Notes: generated by a model not told the origin, from the sequence alone. A DNA stretch of 59,911 bases from Symbiodinium natans (GCA_905221605.1 CAJNDS010001313.1:753163-813073); one strand, 5' to 3'. Counted from the stretch's first letter, positions 17,791 to 28,552 are shown. Program-made: numbers and translations.

Positions 17791-18350
17791 GGTTGAGGTC
17801 GCTCAAACTCCGGCCCCAAGTATCTGTGTACGCAGACTAGGGCTGAGCCTTTCAGACTTCCGGTACAACTGAAGAGGCCTAAACCACCTGAACCCAGGAT
17901 AGTCCCGCTAAGAGGGCACGTGCTGAGAGTTAGCTGCTACAGCTGCGCTCTCGCGGGAGGCACGGCGTGACCGCTGGCTGAGCTGAGCCGAAATGAGAAA
18001 AGGGATTGGAGCTGCTGGCGTAGACCGGAAACCCTGAACCCCAAACCCTCAGAGCCTCAAGCTTAAACCCCCAAGCCTAAAACCTCAAGCCCAAACCCTC
18101 AACCGAACGCCCCTCAGCCCTTAAGCCCTCAGCCCCAGAAGCCCCAGAAGCCCCTAAGCCCAATGAGGGCTTGGGGGGCTTATTGCTTCTGCTTCAGGGT
18201 CAAGAATTTTAGAACTTCGGTTGTGGGTTTTGACGTTGTGGGATTCCGGCGAACCCTTCAAGATGTGAGCTGGCATATGCCAAAGGAAAGGGCCTTGCTT
18301 CGAGGCCAAGGGGCGCTTGAGGATTTTTGGGGTTCCCCCTCAACCCCCTC
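17791..18350. other. No supported gene
   Basis: Degenerate CCCTAAA-like sequence and one open + frame (18163-18372, MRAWGAYCFCFRVKNF) that shows no family signal. Confidence 0.4.
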
Positions 18351-18482
18351 AACCCTAAACCCTAAACCCTAAACCCTAAACCCTAAACCCTAAACCCTAA
18401 ACCCTAGACCCTAGACCCTAGACCCTAAACCCTAAACCCTAAACCCTGAACCCTGAACCCTAAACCCTAAACCCTGAACCCT
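18351..18482 (-). repeat. CCCTAAA array with CCCTAGA and CCCTGAA variants
   Basis: About nineteen units with a run of CCCTAGA variants, showing local copying of a variant unit. Confidence 0.92.
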
Positions 18483-18768
18483 ACACGATCTCAAGGCCCC
18501 CACTGGAACTTGCTGTAGGTTGCAGTCCCCTCTTACAATCCTCCCAAGTGGCCTCACATCCCCGCAACTCACCTGAGATCCTTCTGGAGGGGGTTAATAT
18601 TCCCTCAGCCCACTTAAGACCGACAAGGGGGGCACATACCCTTCCTAGGTTACTCTAGTTTGGGCCGCGACCTTTGCACCTGCAAGTCCTTGAGGCTTCA
18701 GACCTCTAGGGTTTAGGGTTTAGGGTCACAAGAAGCTCATTCGAGAACCCCTCCCAAAAAAAGAGTTA

Positions 18769-18776
18769 TAAATATA

Positions 18777-18809
<33 letters not shown>

Positions 18810-18810
18810 G
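18769..18810. repeat. AT microsatellite
   Basis: Mostly (TA)n with short interruptions, inside otherwise G+C-rich DNA. Confidence 0.95.
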
Positions 18811-19337
18811 GTAAAGAAAAGAAGAGGAAGGAAAGGCCCTACTTTGCTGTAAGGTCTGCGTAGTTACCGGCCGAGGAGTTCATCCTCACAGGCTCCCTCA
18901 AGCCTTGAGAGCTTGGGATGTTCCCCCTTGTACCTAACAGTCCGGAGAAGGAGGATAGTACCTCCCAATTATCATCCCTGTTAAGGACCGTTAGTCTTAG
19001 GGGGGGGCATTGCAACTTTAAACCCGAAAGTCCAAGCCCTAAACCCTGAACCCCTAAACCCTGAACCCTACGCTCCTCGTGGGTTCCCTCAAGCCCTTAA
19101 AAGCCCTAAGCCTCCCGAAGCATCCCAAAAAATAATTCTCCCCGGCGACAGCATTAGCATCTCCTCAAGGGAGAGCTTTCTGTGCGTTGGCCGAAACCAG
19201 GCCTGTATAAACCCTCTAAACCCTATGAGCAGCATAGACCCTATACATACTATAAACCTCAACCCTATAACAGTCGCAACCCAACAAAAACTATAAACCT
19301 CAACCCTCGAAACCCTATCAACCCTACACTTCTGCAG

Positions 19338-19424
19338 ACCCGGCACCTCCGAGCATCGACAGTGCCAAAAGCGCCCATGGTGGCGGGCGCCGGGCGCAGT
19401 TTGGCCATGCAGCTCCGTGCCTAG
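19338..19424 (+). CDS. Exon candidate with stop
   Basis: After ACTTCTGCAG, 28 codons (TRHLRASTVPKAPMVAGAG...) to TAG, then TTTAGGG. A second + frame (DPAPPSIDSAKSAHGGG) is also open, so frame is uncertain. Confidence 0.35.
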   Translation, partial: TRHLRASTVPKAPMVAGAGRSLAMQLRA

Positions 19425-19818
19425 AGGCCCATGGGTTTAGGATCTAGGGTCTAGGGTTTAGGGTTTAGGGTTTAGGGGGGCCCTTGAAGCTCAGGATTTG
19501 TAGGATGTTCTAGGTGTGCCCCTGCTGGGATATTTTCTATTCGCCCTTCGTGGGTTTAGGAGGCTCCCGTCGAGGAGTGTTCCTTCAGAGGGCGTAAAGG
19601 GCCATCCTACTTTAGGTCTTTAGGGGTCTTGAGGGTTTAGGGGTGTTTGAGGATTTTGGGCTTAGGAGCCCGCCTCCGCGAAGGCTTGGAGAAGTGAAGG
19701 GGCCCTGAGGTCTGGCTTTTGCTGACCTAAATGGCTTGTTTCTCTAAACACCCTTAGAGAATAAGGACCCAAAAAAGGGGCCCGAATTTCGAGAACTACC
19801 CTACATGCCAACAAGTGC

Positions 19819-19896
19819 TGCCCAGTACTACCCTTATTCCCTTTTTGGGGGGTTTAGGTTCCCTTATAAACCCCTTTAGGCAAAAAAGGGCACCCT
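19819..19896 (+). mobile_element. Family I element, diverged copy
   Basis: GCCCAGTACTACCCTTATTC, then GGTTCCCTTATAAACCCC and AAAAAGGGCACCC, matching the family I order. From 19897 to 21790 no gene is supported; it holds G tracts, degenerate telomere-like DNA and a family G copy. Confidence 0.6.
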
Positions 19897-20403
19897 TTTT
19901 AAGCCTAGCTTCAAGCCCGAAGTTCTCGCAGAGGACATGACCGACTACGCGCAGGGCTATGCAGGTCGCGGAGGGGAGAAGGGGCGGGGAGCGAGGGAGG
20001 AAAAACCTAACCACTTCTGAAGCTTCTTGAATCCTTAGCCCTAAGCCCTAAACCCTGACACGCTTGGGTTGAGCTTTTCGGGTTTGAAAAGGGGGGGGGG
20101 GGCGCGGGAGGGAGAGGGGGTGGGGAAACTCCCCAAGCTCTGCGCAAGACTTCAGGCGAAGTTCACAGCTCGGCCTAAGTTCAGGGTTGAGGATCCCGTG
20201 GGCTTGGGTGTTGAAGAGTCTTAGAGGTTTGGGAAGTCAGGGAGTTGCGGGGTTTGGGAGTTTTTGTGCTCTGAGTGTTGCGTCTGGGACAACTGCAGGT
20301 TGGGTAGCTTCCCCCATCTACTCCCTTACCGAACCCTTCCTTTCAACCTTAGTACCTTAGCGCACACCACAAGCCTCAGTCTTGTAAACCTGAGTACCTT
20401 CAC

Positions 20404-20509
20404 TTGATTCAAGTGTACTTAGAACCCCAGTTATATCTGAACATAAAGGCTCCCCTAAGTAGGGTACAAGAGCAGTTTGAAATGGGCTTATGCGTACCCT
20501 TGAACCTCC
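20404..20509 (+). mobile_element. Family G element, copy 2
   Basis: TTGATTCAAGTGTACTTAGA and ACCCCAGTTATA at the left; GGGCTTATGCGTACCCTTGA ACCTCC at the right. Same layout as 4551-4680, but more diverged. Confidence 0.6.
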
Positions 20510-21368
20510 AAATAGGGAAGAGATTTTTTGTAAAGACCTACCTGGAAAAGACTGCCCTGAATTTGAGCCCCTGGCCGGCTAACGCTCCTATGTTCAGGTG
20601 CCTCTGCTTGCAGCGCGTTGCTGTCCTTCCTCCTGACGCTGTGCGGGTTCGTGGTTTGGGCCCTGGTTGATTTTATGCCCGAAGCCCTGAATTGGAGGCG
20701 CCCTAAACCCTGAACCCTAGACTGCAGGCCCCCCTGCACGCCAAACGGAACCTGAAGACCTTGAGCCCCGAGGGGGGGCGGGGAGAGGGGCGCCCTGATC
20801 TTTGCAAGCTTATGGTTTTAGGGTTAAGGGCTTAGGGTTTAGGGGTTGTTGACCTGCACCCTTGCACCGCCGGGTTTGATCCTCATGCATGGGCCCATTG
20901 AATGGCACCCTGACGAGCATGGAATAGGGCTTAGGGTTTCGGGTTTAGGGTACAGGCTGCTGGTAGATCAGGCCCAACATTCGAAACCCCTAAACCCTAA
21001 ACCCTAAACCCTAAACCCAAAACCCAAAACCCAATCTCCTTTCAGAGCTGTTTCTTCACGCTTTAAGCTCAGGATGTTGCAGGAGGGACACGAGTCCGAG
21101 GAACCCGGCGTTGGCCCCCCCCCCCCCCCCACCCCGCCCCAAAAATGGGGAATGGGGCCTTCCCATACTATTTAGGGCTTAGGGCTTCGGGCTTAGGGCT
21201 TAGGGTTTAGGGTTTAGGGTTTAGGGCTTAGGGCTTAGGGTTAGGGTTCACATTCATGTTAAGGATACCTCTCTTTTTTGGGAAGCGCCCGCATCTCAAT
21301 GTTTCCACGGCCCTGTGCTGCACCGAGAGCGCAGCTTGAGGCGGCTAAGGACTCTCACTGTTTTTGAA

Positions 21369-21418
21369 GGGTGCGGGTTTAGGGTTTAGGGTTTAGGGTT
21401 TAGGGTTTAGGGTTTACG
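21369..21418 (+). repeat. TTTAGGG array
   Basis: Six TTTAGGG units following a short unique segment (21255-21365) that may contain a small exon (HLNVSTALCCTESAA) but is too weak to call. Confidence 0.9.
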
Positions 21419-21791
21419 GGCTCTCAATGTCAAGCACTCAATCTCCACCAGGACATCTTAAGCCATACCTCGTAGGAACCCCAAAACCATCCCTGTTGCC
21501 CTCAACCTTACCATCTCGGAGTCCCTTAAACGCCGAAAGCTCCGACAACTAGCCTACACCCAGCAAAAAAACCCTGAAGCCTGCCCCGAAACCCAGCAGA
21601 ATTCCGAGGTTTCGAGTTTAGGGCTCAGGGGCCCCCCCCCCCCAATCCCTCAACCCTAATCTCTCTAGGGTTTAGGCTTTCGGGTTTAGGGCATGAGGAT
21701 GTTTGGGACCCCCCAAATCCCTCAACCCTAAACCCTCAACCCTATACCCTAAACCCTAGTCTCTCTAGGGTTTGAAGGCTTTCGGGTCGAG

Positions 21792-21872
21792 GTGCCGTGG
21801 TGGACCGCCACAGAGCCAGCAGAGCTCGCCCCCATCGTGACTGAGGTGGCTTTGGCGCACATTGTTAGCTGA
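21792..21872 (+). CDS. Terminal exon candidate
   Basis: Reads VPWWTATEPAELAPIVTEVA and ends LAHIVS with TGA at 21870, after the acceptor-like GGTCGAG. TTTAGGG repeats follow. The coding look is good; family unknown. Confidence 0.5.
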   Translation: MPWWTATEPAELAPIVTEVALAHIVS

Positions 21873-21960
21873 TAATATAGGGTTTAGGGTTTAGGTTTAA
21901 GGTTTAGGGTTTAGGGTTCAGGGTTTTAGGGTTTTAGGGTTCTAGGGTTTGGGGTTTAGG

Positions 21961-22165
21961 GTTCCGAAATTAGGGGGGTACCTTATTGGGGTCCTTATTT
22001 TCAGGGAATCCTACTACTTGGGTGTCTGAATTTTAGGGTACCCCTAGTGTCGTAAACCCCATATGGGGTTTCTCTATAATGGGGGCACCCCTGTCTCCCC
22101 CAACTATAGTAGAATCCCCTTCAAAAAGGACCCCTAGAAGGGTACCCCGAATACTGGCAACCCCC
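21961..22165. mobile_element. Composite of family C pieces
   Basis: Several inverted pieces: GTTCCGAAATTAGGGGGGTA, TTTTAGGGTACCCC, AAACCCCATATGGGGTTT (itself palindromic) and GGACCCCTAGAAGGGTACCC. Looks like nested or rearranged copies. Confidence 0.6.
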
Positions 22166-22853
22166 TAGCAGTACTTGCGAATACATAAGATCAGGTACTA
22201 CGAACTACCCACTCCAATTCATTCTGAGGGCGGGCTTGAAATGCGGGCTTGAGGGCATGGAGCTTGGGGCATTAGGGCCTACTTGTAAACCCTTAAGCCC
22301 TATCTCATCCCTGAACACCCCCCCCGTTCTTATCCCTGAACCCCAAACCCTCAACCCCTGCACACCCTGAACCTAAAACCCTAAAGGAAACTGCACCCTA
22401 AACAGGTTTCAGGGCGAAAGCTTTGCCGGGTCAGTAAGCTGTGGATGCTATCTAGCAACCCCAAACTCCTAGAACCCTTGTGTTGAAGGTTACGAGCAAC
22501 AAAGCTTCGGGGCCTCAACCGAACAATCCTGAAGAAACTGCCTCAGAGCACGCCAAGAAAGAGCGAATCACACGACCCCTGCCTGCTCCCTAGAAATACA
22601 CTTCAGCAAAACAGTCAGCATCCAGACCGGAAGTGCAGAAACCTAAGCCCCAAGCCCTCAAGCCATCTTGCGCAGGACCCTCAACAATCAGCACAAGGGT
22701 TTAGGGTTTGGGGATTAAAAACCATCGGATTTAGGGCTCAGCCCTAAGGAGAGAAGCACTCGAAAGCTTTAACCCCCTAGAACCCACACAGGCCACAGAA
22801 GCGAGAACTGGAAAGAAAGCAAAGCTCTGCGGAGTGGGTTTACGTCAACAAGG

Positions 22854-22920
22854 GACTCCCGATATAGACCCCCAAATAGTAGGATCCCCTTGTAATTAGG
22901 ACCCCAATAAGGTACCCCTA
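22854..22920. mobile_element. Family C-related short element
   Basis: Contains CCCCCAAATAGTAGGATCCC and ATTAGGACCCCAATAAGGTA; nearly the same string recurs at 48640-48705. Confidence 0.6.
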
Positions 22921-23033
22921 AACCCCAAACCCTAAACCCCAAACCCTAAACCCCAACCCTAAACCCTAAACCCTAAACCCTAAAACCCTAAAACCTAAAC
23001 CCTAAACCCTAAACCCTACCTAAACCCTAAACC
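22917..23033 (-). repeat. CCCTAAA array
   Basis: About sixteen CCCTAAA units, ending 15 bases before the exon at 23048. Confidence 0.93.
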
Positions 23034-23047
23034 TGGAGTGGGTCCAG

Positions 23048-23108
23048 GTCTCACTCTGGACCTCTCTCACGCGCTGGACCTTGCGCAGCGACGGCGCCTC
23101 GCCTTAAG
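23048..23108 (+). CDS. Exon between telomere-like arrays
   Basis: Reads LTLDLSHALDLAQRRRLAL, with CCAG acceptor and AAG|GTGCGG donor. Sandwiched between a CCCTAAA array and a TTTAGGG array within about 15 bases on both sides. Amphipathic and coding-like; family unknown. Confidence 0.5.
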
Positions 23109-23112
23109 GTGC

Positions 23113-23190
23113 GGTTTAGGGTTTAGGGTTTAGGGTTTAGGGTTTAGGGTTTAGGGTTTAGGGTTTAGGGTTTAGGGTTTAGGGTTTAGG
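23113..23190 (+). repeat. TTTAGGG array
   Basis: Eleven TTTAGGG units, starting four bases after the GT donor at 23109. From 23191 to 24200 there are G tracts and weak frames only. Confidence 0.95.
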
Positions 23191-24200
23191 GGCTTGGCAG
23201 GAGCTCTGAGGCTTCTTAGGCAGGCCCTTGGGGGGGGGACATTTTTATATGTTCCCTTTTGGGGGCTTAGGAGGATCATATTCAGGAATGTTTTTCAGGG
23301 GGGGGCGTAAGGGTCGTCCTAGCTTCGAAGAGTGTGTTCGGATTCTAAGTCTAGGAGTTTTCGATTCTTGAGTAGTAGCTTCACTTAAGGGTCTTGCGGG
23401 ATGCAGTTTCAAGTCCAGGGTTGATAGCGTTTTGTAGGTTCAGGGACCTTATAAGGTCTTGGGCTTTCTATAGAATCCCCCAACCAGCGTCCCAGCTAGC
23501 CATCTTTTTGGGGCTTGAGGCTTCGAATAACCCAGCAGTTCGTAAGGTTCAGAAGCTTCCGATAAGCCCTACACGAACCCCAAACGCCTAAACCCAAAAC
23601 CCTAAACGCCCGCACGCGCAGGGGTTTCTGACATGGTTTCAGGTTTCGGGTTGAGAGGTGGGCTCAGACTGATGGCTTCGGCTGGTTCTGGTTTAGGGTT
23701 TAGGTCCTTGCCTTCCCCCCCCCACCCCACCCCCAACATCCACCCAACTTTGGGTGATCCTAAGTTGTACCCTGGACCCTAAACCCCCCACAAACCTTCA
23801 AGGCGCAAGAGTCCTACGACTACAGTGCCCTTCGCTTTTTGTTTACCTATTGTGTTTGTCTCTTCTTTTTTCCCTCTTTTTTTTTGGTGGGGGGGGGGGG
23901 GGGGGAGGTGGGCTTGGGGGGCGGGAAGGGGAAGGAGTGAGGGGCGAGACAGGGGGTTCAGGACACTCAGGGCTTTGATTGGCTTTTTTGGGCCCTTAGG
24001 GTGGTTAGCGCGTTTAGGGTTGCTTTTCGAAACCCTTTTGTGGTTTTGGGTTTCCAGATGTAGGGCTCGGGTGAGTTCGGAGCTTGGGGACACCATAAGT
24101 AGAAGGCCAGTTTCGGGTTGAGGGTTTAGGGTTTAGGAACCTTAAACCATACACCGTGCCATCCACCACCACCCGACCACCCGCTGGCGCAAAGGGGCAG

Positions 24201-24515
24201 TTTCGGCTCGCCCCTTGAATCAATCGATGTGGTTCGGCTTGCTAACTTTGAAAGCCTTCAAGGATTGTTGGTGTCCAAGGTTGACCGCAAACCGGAGGTA
24301 AGGCTTTCGGGCTTCCGGGGCCTCTTGGGGCCTTAAGAATTAGAACAGGGTTTTGGGAGTTATTATAGAACTACAAAGGGGTCATAAGGGAATACTACTC
24401 GTAATTACTCCGACCCCTCGAGCAGCCATGGGCTGTGCGGCAGCAAATGCCACCTCACCAGTGGACAGCCGAACGCCGGCGCCGAATCACCGGTTCGACA
24501 TCACCTTGTCGGCAG
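24201..24515 (+). CDS. Two consecutive exons of an unidentified gene
   Basis: Exon 24201-24297 reads SPLESIDVVRLANFESLQG then LLVSKVDRKPE and ends at GAG|GTAAGG, the best canonical donor in the window. Exon 24423-24515 follows CTCGAG and reads QPWAVRQQMPPHQWTAERRR, ending CGGCAG|GCC (GC donor). Phases match (0/0). The 125-base intron is mostly a reverse family A element. No family recognised. Confidence 0.5.
24327..24418 (-). mobile_element. Family A element, reverse orientation, filling an intron
   Basis: Reverse-complement match to the family (GAATTAGAACAGGGTTTTGG ... GTAATTACTCCGACCCCTC). It takes up about three quarters of the intron 24298-24422 and ends four bases before the next exon. 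Confidence 0.7.
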
Positions 24516-25329
24516 GCCGGGGCATCCAGAGGGCTTTTAGGGGTTTAGGGCTTAGGGTTGAGGGTTGAGGGTTTAGGGTTTAGGGCTTAACCCAAAAAAG
24601 AGGCCTAAACCCCTGAATTCAACCAAGATCTAAGCCCCCAACCCTATAAAGGATCCCTAAGCAAGAAACCCAAGGAAGATAAACGGCATATGAAGAGAAA
24701 AGCCCCCCAACCCCGACGACGAGCCCAAAAAAACCTCAAGCCTCGAACCTCCCGAAGACCGCCTGGTTCTTAGTAGGGAATGAGGGAATGAGGGCCCTAC
24801 ATAATCCCTTAAAGGGTATATATAGTCCTCCACTCCCTCATTTTTTACTGAGAATTCGGGGGAAGAGGTGGGAGGCACGCGAGGGTTCTGGGCTTAGGGC
24901 TTCGGAGGTTTTAGGCCTGAGGGGGCTTAGAGTTTAGGGAGGTCTTGGGGGTTGAGGGGGTTTTAAGGGGCCTTAGGGGGTTTTTGGGGTTCAGGGGTTA
25001 TAGGATTTTCTAAGGTGGTTTAGGGTGCAACCTCTTCCGCATATTAAGCCACCCCCCACCCAGCCACCCGCTCATGTTCAACATTCCCATACTTGCTGGA
25101 GGATGCATGTAGTGCAATTAGGGGCCTTCCAATTGCCAACTGCAAACTCTGTATAGCAGTTTTTCGTAGCCCTAAACCCTCAAATATGACCAGTTAGGAA
25201 TTCCCCAGTAGCCACATATGTATATATATGTATATATGTAGGTGTAGATATATATATGGTTCAGCGTCGAGCGTCCTGGGCCCCCCCCCCCCATGGTATC
25301 CCCCCCCCCCCCCCAAGTCTACTCTACGG
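24516..25329. other. No supported gene
   Basis: Degenerate telomere-like DNA, a G-rich tract, an AT microsatellite near 25217-25260 and C tracts near 25280-25315. Confidence 0.45.
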
Positions 25330-25720
25330 TCCCTAAACCCTAAACCCTAAACCCTAAACCTAAACCCTAAACCCTAAACCCTAAAACCTAAACCCTAACC
25401 CTAAACCCTAAACCTTAAGTCTTAAACCTTAAACCCTAAACCCTAAAACCCTGAACCCTAAACCCTAACCCTAAAACCAACCCCCAACCACACCACAGGG
25501 GGGGGGGGATCATCTTAGTACCCCATCCGCGGGGAAAACCCTAAACCCTAAACCCTAAAACCCTAAACCGTAAAAACCCTAAACCCTAAACCCTAAAACC
25601 CTAAAACCCTAAAACCTAAACCCTAAACCCTAAACCCTAAAACCCTAAAACCAACCCCCAACCACACCACAGGGGGGGGGGGGTACCATTGGGGGGGGGG
25701 GTAGGGGGGAGGGGGGGGGG
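25330..25720 (-). repeat. Mixed CCCTAAA / CCCTAAAA array with internal duplication and G tracts
   Basis: CCCTAAA units with many CCCTAAAA variants. The string CCAACCCCCAACCACACCAC followed by A and a G tract occurs twice, near 25474 and 25652, so a block of about 178 bases was duplicated in tandem. It ends in G tracts (25680-25721). Confidence 0.85.
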
Positions 25721-25739
25721 GCCCGCCGGGGCTGAATCA

Positions 25740-26376
25740 TATATATACACACACATGTATTCATTTATTTATTGGTTTATGAATTTGTCCAATTGCCTGC
25801 CCCTTCCCCCTCCCCGGCACCTCTGAACACACGCAGCCCCTCCTAAACCCGAAGCCTTAACAACAGCTAAACCCTAGGCCTATTAAACCCAACACCCCAA
25901 CGCCTTCAATGCCTGAAACCGAAGGGCCTAAACCCCAAAAGCTCCAAAACACTAAACCCTAACTAAGCCCTTAGCCCAACCCACACCAAGAGCCCAACCG
26001 TAAACCCCCAACCCTGACACCCCAATCACCCTAACTCTAAACCACAACCGGAAACTTCAGCCCCAAACCCTTAAGATACACAGGGCTCAGGGTTTCAGGG
26101 TTTAAGGTTATTCGGCTTAGCAGACCGCCAACCCCACACAGAAATAGTCGTTGCATCGCTTTGGGCGGGCTTCAGGAGGGGGGGGGCCTTAGGGTTTAGG
26201 GGTTTAGGGTTTAGAGTTTTAGGGTTTAGGTTTAGGAAGTAGGGTTGAGGGTGTAGGGTTTAGGGTTTAGGGTTTAGGGCTCAGGGCGGGGCTTTAGGCA
26301 TTCAAGCTGGGTGGAAGCTTTACGGGGCGGCTCTCCCAGTCGCGGCCCCTTTGCCGGGTAGCTGGAAGCCCCTAAA
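25740..26376. other. No supported gene
   Basis: Degenerate CCCTAAA-like text (25850-26080) turning into TTTAGGG-like text (26090-26290). Nothing coding is convincing. Confidence 0.45.
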
Positions 26377-26378
26377 AC

Positions 26379-26449
26379 TACTATTGGCTTAAGAACCCCC
26401 AAAAAACTCAAAATATTCTTCCTTATCAGGGTAATAAAGCAAATAGTAG
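26379..26449 (+). mobile_element. Family B element, short copy 4
   Basis: CTATTGGCTTAAGAACCCCC at the left and AATAAAGCAAATAGTAG at the right; the shortest member (71 bases). A family D right end (TTTTGGATCCTCCCAGAAG) follows near 26505-26536. Confidence 0.75.
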
Positions 26450-26584
26450 AAAATGGGACCATAACTGAGAGAACTGAACACTTCCCAATATTTTGTGGGT
26501 TCTACCTTTTGGATCCTCCCAGAAGTCTGGGTTGCAGGCATTGTGAGAGCTGAGCCTTACACGGTAAAGAAAAAATTGCTCCCC

Positions 26585-26780
26585 CAAACCCCGAAACCCC
26601 TAAACCCTAAACCCTAACCCCCGAAACCCCTAAACCCTAAACCCTAAACCCAAACCCCTAAACCCCTAAACCCCTAAACCCCTAAACCCCTAAACCCCTA
26701 AACCCCCTAAACCCCTAAACCCCTAAACCCCTAAACCCCTCAACCCCTCAACCCCTAAACCCCTAAACCCTAAACCCAAA
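26585..26780 (-). repeat. CCCCTAAA-type array (eight-base unit)
   Basis: The unit shifts from CCCTAAA to CCCCTAAA and is repeated about fifteen times almost perfectly, so a one-base variant has been amplified locally. Confidence 0.93.
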
Positions 26781-26867
26781 CAATGCAAGTGTCGGGCTCC
26801 AGCTTCGACCTCCCTGGGCTTGAGGGGTTGTGAAGGTCTTGGGTTAAGGGCACTTCAAAGCACCGGG

Positions 26868-26923
26868 TTTAGGGTATAGGGTTTAGGGTTTAGGGTTTAG
26901 GGTTTAGGGTTTAGGGTTTAGGG
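26868..26923 (+). repeat. TTTAGGG array
   Basis: Eight TTTAGGG-type units after a short unique segment (26785-26865). Confidence 0.93.
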
Positions 26924-27193
26924 TCACTCAGCCCGAAGCTCCCTCCAAACCTCTTGGGGTAGTTTCACGGTCCCTGAGCATGGGCCCTTCAGTAAGAAAC
27001 CCTTCTGTGACCTTTCTTTACCCTCTCGAACCTAAGGCCCCAAACCAGAGACAAAAAAACCCAGAACCCTTCAAAAAGAAGAACAGCCCTATAGCCGGAA
27101 ACCCAAAAACTGGTTTTTCATAGTCCTAACGCTCTTGCTCTTCGCGGTGTGTGGGGCGGGGGGGGCTACGACGACCGACTGCTTAGAAGCTTT

Positions 27194-27263
27194 TTGACTT
27201 AGCAAGTCTACTTAGTAGCCCCGAGAACCTCCATTACAACCCCATAACCCACCTTATTAAACT
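27194..27263 (+). mobile_element. Family H element, copy 1
   Basis: TTGACTTAGCAAGTCTACTT at the left; the right end is degenerate (ACCTTATTAAACTA). Compare 39239-39319. Confidence 0.5.
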
Positions 27264-27264
27264 A

Positions 27265-27525
27265 AACCCTAAACCCTAAACCCTAAACCCTAAACCCTAA
27301 ACCCTAAACCCTAAACCCTAAACCCTAAACCCTAAACCCTAAACCCTAAACCCTAAACCCTAAACCCTAAACCCTAAACCCTAAACCCTAAACCCTAAAC
27401 CCTAAACCCTAAACCCTAAACCCTAAACCCTAAACCCTAAACCCTAAACCCTAAACCCTAAACCCTAAACCCTAAACCCTAAACCCTAAACCCTAAACCC
27501 TAAACCCTAAACCCTAAACCCAAAG
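27265..27525 (-). repeat. Longest CCCTAAA array
   Basis: About 37 virtually perfect CCCTAAA units, the longest in the window, ending six bases before the exon at 27532. Confidence 0.97.
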
Positions 27526-27531
27526 CCGAAG

Positions 27532-27630
27532 TCAAAAGGGCTTCCAAGTGCGAGAGGTCTCATCGAGGAGTGCCCAGAGGACGAGCAGAGAAAGGAGAGC
27601 CCCCCAACACTTTCCTCCTGGGAGCTGCAG
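27532..27630 (+). CDS. Exon sandwiched by the longest telomere-like arrays
   Basis: Thirty-three open codons, SKGLPSARGLIEECPEDEQR then KESPPTLSSWELQ, between CCGAAG and CTGCAG|GC (GC donor). Both flanks are near-perfect telomeric arrays in opposite orientation. Acidic and coding-like, no family recognised. If the exon is real, both neighbouring introns begin or end in telomeric repeat. Confidence 0.55.
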
Positions 27631-27632
27631 GC

Positions 27633-27746
27633 TGGGTTTAGGGTTTAGGGTTTAGGGTTTAGGGTTTAGGGTTTAGGGTTTAGGGTTTAGGGTTTAGGGT
27701 TTAGGGTTCAGGGTTTAGGGTTTAGGGTTTAGGGTTTAGGGTTTTT
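27633..27746 (+). repeat. TTTAGGG array
   Basis: Fifteen to sixteen TTTAGGG units, immediately after the exon candidate. Confidence 0.97.
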
Positions 27747-27916
27747 CTACCATTATGCTTTAAAGACCCCCAAAAAACATAGAATAGCAATCCCTATATT
27801 ACCCTTATAAGCAAGAATTTGTTTTTTTTTTTTTTTTTTTGGGGGGGGGGGGGGGTGGTGGGTAGGGGGGGGGGGGGGGGGGGGGGGGGTTCCCAAGCAA
27901 TTGGTAAAATTGGTAG
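27747..27916 (+). mobile_element. Family B element with expanded T and G tracts, copy 5
   Basis: CTACCATTATGCTTTAAAGA at the left, TCCCAAGCAATTGGTAAAAT at the right. Inside, about twenty T are followed by two long G tracts (27841-27889). Confidence 0.75.
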
Positions 27917-28196
27917 ATCAGGGTTTCGAGTTTAGGGTGGGCTCTTTCGCGTGGTTTTCGGAGGTTCTAGGGCTTAGGGTTTAGAGTTTTTGTGGGGGTC
28001 TTAGGGCGGGTCTAGGCCTTTAGGGCTTGAAGTTTTTTGGAGTTGTCTTTTTTGGGGGGAGTTGGGGGTTCCTACAGTAAGGATCATGGCATAATTCGGT
28101 ATTAAACGTCCAGGTGGCTTGCAGCATCCCCCAGACAAAAACCCTCTCTTCCCCAACCCTTAAGCGGCAAGCACTAAACAAACCCCCACATGTCTT

Positions 28197-28420
28197 TTGG
28201 TTGCAGCTGGGCTCAGAATGTTTTCGGAAGCGAGTCCAAAAGTAGCCGCCCCGTGGGCACCATCATTTCCCCTTATTGGGTCTCAGAGATGTAGGGATAT
28301 TTCAGGTTTTGCCTGGGTTTTGGAGTACTATACTTTAATACTTTGTTTGGTTCTGGGTTCCCGTGATAGCTACTTATACCTCAAAAAAGTTTTGATGTTG
28401 CTCCACCATGAGTAGTTTGT
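28197..28420 (+). other. Uncertain segment with family I-like piece
   Basis: A + frame (MVAAGLRMFSEASPKVAAPW) is open over 28197-28415 but contains a family I-like core (TTGGTTCTGGGTTCCCGTGA), so most of it is probably not protein-coding. Confidence 0.25.
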
Positions 28421-28449
28421 GGAGCGCACCTCGAGCGTCCTTCCATCTG

Positions 28450-28552
28450 TGGGTTTAGGGTCTAGGGTTTAGGGTTTCGAGTTTAGGGTTTAGCGTTTAG
28501 GGTTTCGAGTTCAGGGTTTAGGGTTTAGGGTTTAGGGTTTAGGGTTTAGGGT
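28450..28552 (+). repeat. TTTAGGG array with TTTCGAG variants
   Basis: About fourteen units, some TTTCGAG or TTTAGCG. The stretch 28553-28975 has weak reverse-strand frames only. Confidence 0.92.
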
